NCBI GenBank assembly: GCA_007182875.1
Contig: AP019514.1
Coordinates: 3,472,001 to 3,536,000 of the forward strand
DNA from: Vreelandella sulfidaeris
GTDB lineage: Bacteria > Pseudomonadota > Gammaproteobacteria > Pseudomonadales > Halomonadaceae
Direction of reading: 5' to 3'
DNA length: 64,000 bases
Shown: positions 30,935 to 40,126 of the stretch, piece by piece
Position numbering within the stretch: position 1 is the stretch's first letter
How the letters are laid out: each line of letters opens with the position of its first letter
Position numbers and translations under genes: made by a program
The notes under the pieces: generated by a model
The model's database searches: none
What the model was told of the DNA's origin: nothing
Seen by the model: the letters and a program-made list of their open reading frames with translations, nothing else

Positions 30935-31683
30935 CTACTGAAAAGCAAAATGAGACTCTACATCTAGTTTGCACTCACGATAAGGTGTAGTGGGAAGTTT
31001 CTCCTTAAAAAGCAATACGATTTTCAAACTCTGCCCTATGACAATAAAGCGTCTTATAACCAGTGTACTGTGAGCCGTCCTCATTATAGTAAGTAAAGCG
31101 AAATCCTATGATAGCCCTTTTCCTCCACACAGCCATCTCTTCGGCATCTTGCCAGTCAATCTCATAGTGTTGACTATTCCTCAACATCGATTGATGGTCT
31201 TTGAATTACCCATCAGCGCCGCCATAACGCCAATGCCAACAGGGCCAATCGCCGCCATTATCAAGTCAGGGTTCACCAAGACCAGAAACAATACCGCCAC
31301 ACCGGAAATAATCGCCGTCCACTTCATTACCGGCTTTACAGAATCGACTTGCGGTTTCCATGAAACCACTTCGATGCGTTTATCGGTTAGCCGATACACA
31401 ATAATGGTCGTTTGGTGACTTATGCTCATACCTATTAACAAAACAAAAAATCCACTTCCCCCCTCCTAGCAAAAGTGCGTAAAAACAGATTCATTATATG
31501 AATACATGGCATAAAAAGCCCTCCCCACAGCAAAAGAAACCATAAAAATAAAACGAAATACAAATTGGCAATAAATGTATTGTAATCACGTACACGAATC
31601 TGCCACGCCATAACCACTGGTTCATCGGCATGCTTCCAGGGCATTGCTGCTATATAGTCCCGCTTGGGTTGAATAAACCACAT
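30935..31683 (-). CDS. Membrane immunity protein for the VasX-like effector, copy 1
   Basis: Lies 21 bases after the effector stop, so it is the cognate partner by position. It reads MWFIQPKRDYIAAMPWKHAD, then hydrophobic segments (an aromatic/Leu-rich first pair; MKWTAIISGVAVLFLVLVNP; IMAAIGPVGIGVMAALMGNS), then YEIDWQDAEEMAVWRKRAII. The first membrane segment is more diverged from copies 2 and 3 than the rest. Three one-base frame breaks (near 31445, 31195 and 31010) are corrected to give about 250 residues. For known VasX, immunity (TsiV2) is also an integral membrane protein, which fits; sequence kinship to TsiV2 was not established. Confidence 0.72.
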
Positions 31684-31704
31684 GATGAATACTCTCTTTT
31701 TAAA

Positions 31705-34700
31705 TCAGGCAGTGGGTAGCGTCAGTGATAAGGACTCTGAGCTGTCTGCGTATTGGTAACGCTTATCGGTCTCTACAACGCCATCCCCTGGCTGGGCTCT
31801 TTTTGTAGAAGGGAAAACGCAACACGCCCTGGCTATCGCTGTAGATCACTTCGTCATACACAACCTCCACCAGAAAAGCCTGCCCTTCGGGTAGCTGATC
31901 CACCGACAACCAGGCCTGCCATACCCGAAGCGGGTCATCCGCGCTATAAGAAACAGACTCAGGCAGCTGCTGGGGCACTTCCGATGACGGCGACGTTTGA
32001 ACGCTATCCGAGTGTGCCCAGGCACCTGCCGCCAAGCGCTCTGAAATAGTGATGGTTTCCCCTGACAAGCTGGCAGGCAGGGTTAACTGCACCCAGTAGC
32101 CTTGTATGATGGGTACACGCCTACCTGGGGAGTAAGGGGACATGGTACGAGAGGAATCGAACTCCGCACCCAGGGTGGTCACGGCCGTTAGCTTGAGGGA
32201 TGGTTCAAGCAGCGCTTCATTCAAGGCGCGTAACTCGGCGTTATTGTCATCGTCGCTGCCCGACCACTTATTGCCATTCCCCCATGTGCTTTGATAAAGC
32301 CAAAGGCGTACCCTCTCGACGATAATGCTCTGCCAACCCGGAGAACAGCAGGTAACCTATGCTGAGCACCAGCATCGCCCAACCTGCCCAAGCTGCCATT
32401 ATCCAGCCAAACGCGACCCAGCGCCCTAAAAGCGCGCCACCCAACTGCACAATACCAACACCCGCCATAGTTCCAGTCATGGTAAGTTTTGCTAATAGCG
32501 CTTGTCTCTCATCATCAGCGGTTGAGCTATTAAATTGCTGCCATATCTGCCACGACTCTATCCCGGCCCCAATCGCCGCAAAGCAGCCAAACCGGCTACC
32601 CGGCTAGCTAGTTTGGCGGCAAGACGCCCTATATGCGCCTGATTAGCTTTGTTCCATTTGGCTATCCCTGCTGCCGTTATCTTGGTTGTATTACCAAATA
32701 GCGACGCCGTTTGATTAGCGTGCTGCTGCCAATAGGGCAGCACCCAAAGCGACATTACCGCGGCGGTGGCGTAACTTCCCTAGCTGGCAAGGGTGGTCAT
32801 TTCCTCGCGGTCAACACCATCCTTCTGGGCGCTGAGCATGGTATTTGTCACATTGACTAGATTGACGGCGGCAATCAGTAGCGGTAGACCTCCGATGCCC
32901 CGGGCATTTATCCAGCGCTCCATACGCTGGCGTGCCGCTACCACATTCGCCGCCGTGCGGCTGCCGTTGCCGATGCTGTTCGCGTAGTTCACCAAACCCA
33001 AGATCGGCCAGTACGGCGGCATTGGCTTGAGTGCCGCCCCAAGGGTAAAGCGTTTCGGTTCGTTTAGCGCCAGCGAGCGTTGCTCCTGCTCAAGCTGAGT
33101 AATATCGCGATGGATACTGGCGCGCCCTCCGGGCGACATAGGCAGACTCAACCTGCGCGTGAGCCGCGAGATTGACTGCGACAAGCGCTGCATGTCTCGC
33201 CACCAGCGGCGGTGTTGTGCACGCGCTGCATCATGACGCTCCAAATAAAGGCCATCGTTGTCAGGGTGAACAAACGCCACCACCATGGTAATGGAGAGGT
33301 TTCTTGCTAGCTGCTGCGCTGCAATTTGAGAGCCTGCCCTGCGGCCGGGAGCGCATGATAAGCAATTATTTGCCAACTGGCTTTCCCCGCCCTGCAGCGG
33401 CCTGCTTAAGCACCTCAAAGGTGTCTCTGATGTGAGGAGCCAAGGCTTGGAACACTTTAGATTGTTGGACATGCTCATACCCTAGGACCGTCCCAAGATT
33501 AACGGCGACATTGCCTACATTCAGCAAGTCTCCCATCTCAACGCCTTCCCCTTGATCATCTGGATCACCGGCGATCAGCCATTGAAGGGCCACTTGATCT
33601 AATGCCTGCGCCAACGTAGGGGAAAAGTTGTAAAAGCTCGTCCCGATCAGGGTATCGCGTTCACGGAAGGTGCGAGTCAACCATTCTCGCCCTTTCTCGC
33701 TCGCTCCCACGGACTCGATACAGAATGCACAAAGGTCCATCAGTTGTTGGCTTTGCGGCTGATCACAGGGGTCATAGCCAATTGCTTCCCCTTCGAACGG
33801 TAGACGCTCTAGCCATGTCAGCGTGTCTTCAAGAATGCTGTCCACATGCTGCTGCAAGCGCTCAAGGCGTGGTTGATAGGTGGCAATAAAGTCTACGGCT
33901 TCGTCGTAGCGTACGTCATCGCGCCATTGACGCTTCCCTTTCCAGGCCTCCATGTCGTCGCTACTCGGAGGTTCAATCCCTAAAGCTTCCAAGTTGGAAT
34001 CAATTGTCTCGAGACGTTCTTCGTGATGACGCTGCAGAGTTGAGCCCTGCTGACCAAAGGGAGAGCCGCGGTTAACAGCGTTAGACATTTCCTGGGCCTG
34101 CTGGGCTTCCAGTCGCTGTTGGAGCAGTTCCTTAGCCTGGATGCGCAACTCAGGGTCATCCCGAATTGCCTGAGGTAAATCGCTATCGTCAGGTCCACAA
34201 AGGGTCTGCGCTACCTGGGCCACTTCCAATGGGTGGCCATACTCATCGTTGAAGGCTTCGAGTTCGGCTTGTCGCCCCATTAGCGCCATGGTCAGGTCGT
34301 TAACGATACCCAAATCATCATCAAGCGCTACAAAGAGTGCCTCGTCGTGATGTTCAACAGTCGCCAGCACGCTGTCCTGGGTGATTTCTGGCTTTACCGC
34401 GAGCAGCTCATAGGCACTCACCCCACCATCTCCCTCGCTATTTTCCGAGTCAATTTCCCGTTCAACGGTCGATACGGTGGTGGTCGTAAAGCCATCAATG
34501 GCACCGTTGGGGGTAATATCGGCGACGTGCTCCGCGAGCTGGGTTAAAGGCCCTGCGTGGGCAGAGAATGAGGTGCCGTTGGCAGTGGCGTTCAGCGCCG
34601 CCATCAGGTTTACCGGGCGCATCAGGCGCTGGCGCGCGTCGGTGTTTTCGAGCATGTACTCGCGAATGCGATCGGTCCACTGCACCGATGAGTAGGCTAG

Positions 34701-35049
34701 CGCGATAGAGGCGTGGGTCGAATACGTAAGATGAGGGGCGCCACTGAAGGTCGCCCCTTCAACGCGGTATTCGTCGAGCCGCTGTTCACCCTTCTTCCAC
34801 CCACACGTAAAGCCAGCCATCACGCAGTTGGCGTATTGTATAACTGCGGGTTTCGATATCAGGATAGTCCGGTGCCTGTCCGGCAATCGGGTGAGGCGCC
34901 GAAGCGCCTGCTTCAGCGGGCGCTTCATCAATGGCATAGCGGACGGGGAAAAGGGCGACGTCGATGAGTAAGGGGCACATACCTGTGCCAAAGGAGGTTT
35001 CATCGAACTGGGAATCGCGAGCTTGGGCCTGTGCATCCGTGTTAGCCAT
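31705..35049 (-). CDS. VasX-like (BTH_I2691-type) T6SS pore-forming effector
   Basis: About 1,110 residues if read through its breaks. The N-terminus (MCPLLIDVALFPVRYAID; TRSYTIRQLRDGWLYVWVEE) matches the VasX N-terminal domain of T6SS effectors that load on VgrG. A long soluble region follows, then VVAFVHPDNDGLYLERHDAA, a C-terminal hydrophobic region with several helices (GIGGLPLLIAAVNLVNV; WIMAAWAGWAMLVLSIGYLL) and a C-terminal beta-type domain ending SLSLTLPTA. Start ATG overlaps the DUF4123 gene by 8 bases. Frame breaks near 34795, 33380, 32580 and elsewhere look like homopolymer errors, but an in-frame TAG at 32780-32782, where copy 3 has CAG, is a substitution and may truncate the toxin before its last helices. 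Confidence 0.78.
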
Positions 35050-35979
35050 GGGAGACCTCGTCGGTGAAAGGTGATGCGGGATGAAGCGTCATGTCAGCAG
35101 TCTCCGCCGCTGGCGTCCGGCTCCATGTGTCTAGTGCATAAAGCTGCTCTTGTCTTGAAAGCACCGCTGATTTGGGGTCTTGGGCAAGCCAGCGGGTATA
35201 CAAGCCGTCGCTTGCGGCCATGAAGCCATCGCCCCAACGCAGGCTTAAGTCGAGCCAAATAGCGAGCTGGCGTTCCGTGCTGGCCCCCACGCGCGGGCAT
35301 CGTCCAAGCGTTCGTCAAGCCATCGACCACGACCCTCAATCGAAAGGCGTTGCCACGCCTCGGCCGCATGCTCGCTAAAGTAATCCGTCAGGCGCTCCTT
35401 GAGTTGCCAGCGGGCCACCGCCTCAAGGGCCGCAAACTGGTCACGCCCCATCGGTGGGAACGTATCTGACGGCACTGTCGTAGTAGACTCGTCACTGGGC
35501 TGAGGCCGAAATGCCTGCCACCTGACGGGGCGTAGCTTGGTCCAGTTAGGCGCCCAGTCCGCCACCCACCACGTATCAATGGGACCCATGAGAGCTGCCG
35601 GGAGGGCATTGTCATAGCTGCTCAACCAGTGTCTGGTGACCAGGGGATCAGCGAAGCGCAGTAGCTGCTCCTGCCCGCTTTCCCCGTTAAAGGTCACCAA
35701 CCGACAAAGGTGCTGGCTCAATTCGCCCGTGCTTGCTTGACTGCTCAGTAATGACAGCGCGCGATACCCCTCTTCGTCGCGAGCGTCCGCGTCATCTACG
35801 AAGCCATTACGTTTAAGGCGCACCAGAATAGGCCCCTGATCGGCTAACGATGACCAGCGGGTCATCAGGTAGAGGGGCTCGATTTCATCGACGTCATTGC
35901 GGCTATACAAGCGTTGGAGCGCATTGGGGTAACGAACGCCATCCACCAATGCATGCGTCATCCCCTGTGGTCGTTCCAT
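35042..35979 (-). CDS. DUF4123-type T6SS effector adaptor
   Basis: Adaptor/chaperone that typically couples a downstream effector to the VgrG spike. The N-terminal part (THALVDGVRYPNALQRLYSR; EPLYLMTRWSSLADQGPILV; GPIDTWWVADWAPNWTKLRP) resembles DUF4123 proteins; the C-terminal part is helical. A one-base shift near 35290 splits it; corrected length about 312 residues. The ATG directly follows the vgrG TAG, and its 3' end overlaps the VasX-like gene by 8 bases, so vgrG, adaptor and effector form one translation-coupled unit. The same order occurs at known DUF4123-dependent effectors. Confidence 0.75.
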
Positions 35980-38040
35980 CTAGAGTGTTCCCTGGCTCGG
36001 ATCTTCACAAATCTCACAGCTTGGCGGTGCCTTCAGCAGCGTTTTAAGCTGGGCGGGCCGATTGACAGGCGCAACGGCCTGGTGGCTCTCTGTCTCTGCT
36101 TCCTCCGCCAACCGCGGCCCCTGAGCGGCCTGCCCACTGCCACTGCCGGGGCTGCCGCCGGAGTTGATCTTGACCTGCGGGCCGACGATGGTGACGCCGC
36201 TGGGGTCGATTTTCAGAAAGCTGCCGCCAGCTTTGAGGGTGATTTCCGCGCCTGCTTCGATCACCACCTTCATGCCGGCCTTGTGGTGCACTTCCTGTCC
36301 GGCTTCCATCAGGTGCGCTTGGCCGATCTTTTCGTGGCGGGTGCCGTTGATCTTCAGGTGGTCGTCGCCGTCTACCTGGGTGTGACGGTTGTTGTGCACC
36401 GTGTGGTGGTCGTCGTTGTCGATCTCGCTGATGCGGTCGTTGTGCACCTTGAGGTGGCTGTCGCGGCGGATCTCTTCGGTGCGGTCGTTAAGCGTCAGTA
36501 GCTCAAGGTCTTTCTGGGCGTGGAGCCATATCTGCTCTTCGCCGGCCTGGTCTTCAAAGCGCAGTTCGTTGAAGCCCTCGGCCTTGTGGCTTTGGGTGCG
36601 CAGCACTGTGCGGGTCTTGTGTTCGGGCAGCGGGTACGGCGCGGTATTCACCGCGTGGTAGGTGCGTCCGGTGACCAGCGGCTGGTCGGGGTCGCCTTCC
36701 AGGAAGGAAACGATAACTTCATGGCCGATGCGCGGGATGGCGATGCTGCCGTAGCCGCCACCTGCCCAGCCCTGGGCGACGCGTACCCAGCAACTTGCCG
36801 TGTCGTTGGGTTCAGCGTAGCGATCCCAGGGGGAACTGCACTTTGACCCGGCCGTGTTCGTCGCAGTGAATCTCTTCGCCGTCGGGGCCGACCACAAAGG
36901 CCACCTGGGGGCCATCGACGCGCGGTTTTGGGTTGGGCGTGGCGCGCCAGGGGGTATTCCCGGGGATGAGCGTGACCTGGTTGTGGTAGCGGGTCATACC
37001 GGCCGCATCGCCCTGTAGCTCTTTACCGGCAACCATGCCATCCTCTTCCAGCGCCTGGGGTTGCTCGCCGAAGTGGCTTACTTCAATGGCCTGCCAATCG
37101 CGGTTGAGACTTTCGGTATCGTGATCGGTCAGGGTGAAGCGCAGTCCTGGGGCAAGTTCGGGCAGATCGCTTTCTGCTTGGGCGGTAATAACCTCGCGGC
37201 GCAGCTGTTCTAGGCGAATGCGGGTAAAAGGCTTACCGGAGGCATCCTGCTTGTAGCGGCCAGGGTAGTCGAAGTGTTCGTAATCGGCGTTTTGTCCGTG
37301 TTGCTCAACATCGCGGCCCAGATGCTCATGCAACTGCGCATACGCCGGATTTTTAAAGCTGTAATCTTTTAACGTCGCCGTCGCGGCGGCCACGCGTGCC
37401 GTGTGGCTGAGTTTGCGCACATGGCGAGTGGGGCGGTACCTCCTGCGCGGCTGTGGTAGATGCGCTCGCCCACGTTGGTCAGTACTTTTGGATCATCGGC
37501 AAAGATTAAGCGGTGGGTGCCGCTGTCACTCTCTTCAAATTCATGAAAGTAGAACAAGCCTTCTTCGGCAGCTAAACGCTCAATAAAGGCGAGGTCGGTC
37601 TCGCGGTACTGTACACAGTACTCACGCTGCTCCAGCTCGCGGGAGACGGCAAAACTCACATCGGTAATGCCCCGCTCATCACACAGGGTATTAATGATGG
37701 TGAGCGGGTCGACTTTCTGGAATATCCGCGAGTTCTGGCGCAGCGATAGCCGCCACAGGGCGGGTCGCAGTACGAGGGAATAAAACGTGCGGCGGTGGCC
37801 TCGGTCGCCACGGCCAAACTCACTGATAATGCCATGCACCCGTCGCAGGGGTTCGCCATCTTGCCAAATAGTCAGTGACGCTTCGCGATCCAGTAGCTCG
37901 GCGGCATCCAGGTTGCCATCTTTACTCGCGACATTAAGGGCCAACTTAAAGGGTTGAGAGAGCGCTTCATGATGGGTGAAGTCGATCACGGCAATCTCAT
38001 CAACGCCGGGTAGTGTCAGGATAAATTGTAGGCCGGTCAT
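35980..38040 (-). CDS. vgrG: T6SS spike protein VgrG
   Basis: Trimeric tip of the T6SS tube. The gp27-like N-terminus contains [39 protein letters not shown] and [24 protein letters not shown] sequence; the gp5-like part has [29 protein letters not shown] and [20 protein letters not shown]. The C-terminal beta-helix shows a run of [17 protein letters not shown] repeats and ends after [16 protein letters not shown]. Two frameshifts (near 37430 and 36830) are corrected, giving about 685 residues. No extra enzymatic domain is fused, so cargo is carried via the adjoining adaptor and effector. Start 38040 follows AGAGGATGATAAT. Confidence 0.93.
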
Positions 38041-38123
38041 ATTATCATCCTCTGATTTCGTTATTTAGGCAGGCGCCAGCATTCTTATTAAAAGAAAGCG
38101 GACCATCCTCTGAGGAAGTTCTT

Positions 38124-38585
38124 TCAAGCCTGTAAAACCATCCATCTAAAAAACATCCAAAGCTTATCTTCCACCACTTCAAAAACATAAGGAGCGACAT
38201 CTGTGCCTCTATTATAAACATTCAACGTTCTGACATTTTCTCTTTCTGAACCATAGCCGTAGAAATTTCCAAACTTTTCTGATGAACTAGGAACATTACC
38301 TTCATTACGATTTAACAGGTGATCTTCAATTTCATAAATAGGATTTTCATAAACTGTTCCATCCCAAAATGAAAACTCACTTTCCTTTAGTTCCACGCCT
38401 GCCTCGAGCTGATTAAAAGCGTCCTCGCTGCTTGTCAAACCGCCGCGGTAGCGCTCAACACGGGACACATAATAGGTGCCAAATAATTCTTCAAGCGCGT
38501 CCTCCCTTTCAGCAAACTCAGCATTGGCGACTGTAAAAGGAATAAAAACAAAAAAATATATAATTAATTTCCAAATATTTACCAT
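38124..38585 (-). CDS. Secreted protein, probable periplasmic immunity to the lysozyme effector
   Basis: ATG at 38585 overlaps the stop of the lysozyme effector (ATGGTAA). The product of 153 residues starts MVNIWKLIIYFFVFIPFTVA, a signal peptide with probable cleavage after ANA, followed by an acidic soluble domain (DALEELFGTYYVSRVERYRG; EVVEDKLWMFFRWM). No known family recognised. A periplasmic location is what an immunity protein against a cell-wall lysozyme needs. The frame could extend upstream, but that region belongs to the effector. Base composition is AT-richer than the T6SS core, suggesting transfer. Confidence 0.7.
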   Translation of the reverse strand: MVNIWKLIIYFFVFIPFTVANAEFAEREDALEELFGTYYVSRVERYRGGLTSSEDAFNQLEAGVELKESEFSFWDGTVYENPIYEIEDHLLNRNEGNVPSSSEKFGNFYGYGSERENVRTLNVYNRGTDVAPYVFEVVEDKLWMFFRWMVLQA

Positions 38586-39474
38586 CTTTCGTAAACTCCT
38601 TTTGAAAACATCTTCCACTCTGCTGAACGCCGATTTATGAGTCCTTGATTCACTTTTCCTTGAGATATATTCCATGCTTTCCATGCATTTTCAAGAGACG
38701 AATAAGGTGTTTCAGCCTGAGGGTCGTTTATTAATTTAGCTGCTGAAGATGAGCTAAAACCGCTAATTCCAGCGTTATAAGCCAGCATAACAGCCGCATC
38801 GAATTGGTGAGGTTCAAGGGGAACGTTAATAACACGGTTTACTGTATTTACGAACGGAGCAAGATCATCAGAAAATATTTGTTCAGCTTGTTCAAGAGTG
38901 ATGCCATTTTGATAAATCGGCCATTCTTGTTGTGAAATAAGGTGCCCATAGCCAATCGTTGCTCCGGGCACCCACTGGTTTATTCCTTCACCAGTTTGAT
39001 CGTCGTAAGGCATCAAGCGCAGTTGCTCAACATCTTTAAGCCAATCTTTGCCCGCTTCACTCAAAGCCGACGAACTAGCAGGTATAGAGGCCTCTCTGTT
39101 AACCGACTCAGATACAGTAGAGCTTGCGGTAGATGCCATAGAAGCAGCAAATGCCATTGCAGAAACGCCGCCAGCCCCAACTATGTCGCCACCCTCCCCC
39201 TGAACCAGAGCCAATCACAACGCCGCCGCAATCGACGGCGTGGCCGGTCAATGCAGCAGGTTTGCCGTCAATAAGAATCGTGCTGGAACCTTGGGCAATC
39301 GACCGTGGGTGCTTGGGATGCTTGGGTTTGTCGTGGGGCTCTAACGGATCGCCCACCCGTGCCACCGGTTTTCCATCCATTATGACCGTACCGCTACCGG
39401 CAAGGGACGGGCGTCGGGGAAAGCCATCGTGGTCGATTCCCATATCACCTACGAGTACAAATTTCTGGCCCATT
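38579..39474 (-). CDS. PAAR-domain protein fused to GH24 (T4-type) lysozyme, T6SS effector
   Basis: The N-terminal PAAR domain (GTVIMDGKPVARVGDPL; SSTILIDGKPAALTGHAVDC) caps the VgrG tip. After a Gly/Ala-rich linker a lysozyme-like domain follows. The GH24 active-site arrangement is visible: Glu in DVEQLRLMPYDD with Asp nine residues later, TIGYGHLI, then LNVPLEPHQFD-like helix (seen as INVPLEPHQFDAAVMLAYN) and LINRRSAEWKMF near the end. A frameshift near 39195 separates the halves; both sides are in one transcriptional line and no start precedes the lysozyme, so a fusion of about 298 residues is the best reading. ATG 39474 is preferred over an upstream GTG because AGGAG is eight bases away. 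Confidence 0.8.
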
Positions 39475-39539
39475 ATCACTGCTCCTGTTCCGGTTCTGCG
39501 TATTCGACCTGCCTGCCACTGTGCCGTTGCGCTGTCGGA

Positions 39540-40126
39540 TTACTCATCCCACATGGCGGGCGCCTCATAGCTGGCAACATCGAAGGCGTCTACGTATTGG
39601 CGGGTAAAGCCTGCCGCTTCTAGGCTATCAATCGCCGAGTGGCAGGCCAGAGGGAGGCGTGTTTGCAGTGGCACACCGCTTAAACTTCGGCGCACCGCCA
39701 TCAAAAGGCGAGTGCCGTGGCCGCTGCCTTTCCACTCCTGGTCGATGTAGAAATAGCGAAGTTGCCAAGCGGCTTCATCATCCGGTCGGCAGGCAAGCAC
39801 CATCCCCAGTGGCGGCCCTTCCCCGTGGCGAAGCGCCAGCAGCCGCCCTTGCCAGTGAGCCACGTGGCCCTCTTCCAGCTGCAGCCATAAGCCATGATGA
39901 ACCGTAAACTCCAACGCCCTACGCAGAGTGTCCAATACACTTTTATCGCGCAGTACCCATGGAGAATGCCCTTGGCATCCGCCTGGTAGACCGCTTTAAT
40001 AAAACTATCGATATCCTCACCGCGCGCTTCTTCTAACGGGCGAGCGCGTTTTGCCATACGTCGCTTTTGGCGTATTGAAGGTTGGGGCGCTCCTGGCGTA
40101 AACAGCTGCTTAAGTCTGGTCAGCAT
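39540..40126 (-). CDS. GNAT family acetyltransferase-like protein
   Basis: About 195 residues corrected for one frame break near 39940. N-terminal basic stretch (MLTRLKQLFTPGAPQPSIRQ; RQKRRMAKRARP), then a GNAT-like domain with QLRYFYIDQEWKGSGHGTRL (acetyl-CoA-binding R/Q-x-x-G-x-G/A pattern, here KGSGHGT) and LPLACHSAIDSLEAAGF. Its ATG overlaps the end of tssM by 17 bases, so it belongs to the T6SS operon. Substrate unknown; it could modify a T6SS protein or be a passenger. Confidence 0.7.

Larger units (their letters stand above)
25995..33350 (-). repeat. Array of effector-tail/immunity repeat units
   Basis: Three long, nearly identical blocks plus a remnant occur on the same strand. Unit 1: effector tail and immunity, 33350-30935. 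Unit 2: short tail and immunity, 30925-29543. Unit 3: long tail and immunity, 28690-26275. Remnant: 26189-25995. The tail-to-immunity junction is conserved in all three units: tail stop TGA, then an A-rich spacer with AGAGAG, about 20 bases, then ATGTGGTTTATTCA. Unit 2 has lost the membrane-helix part of the tail. Between units 2 and 3 lies an unrelated toxin-tip/immunity pair. No transposase or integrase was found in or beside the array, so recombination between copies is the likely mechanism. Confidence 0.85.

Noticed and set aside
26000..33350. Possible CRISPR array or insertion-sequence expansion
   Set aside because: The repeats are long coding units of 0.6-2.4 kb, not 20-40 base repeats with spacers, and no transposase, integrase or terminal inverted repeats were seen.
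35914..36501. 195-codon plus-strand frame rich in Val/Asp
   Set aside because: Antisense image of the repetitive HxxVHxD region of vgrG; the pattern is explained by vgrG codons.
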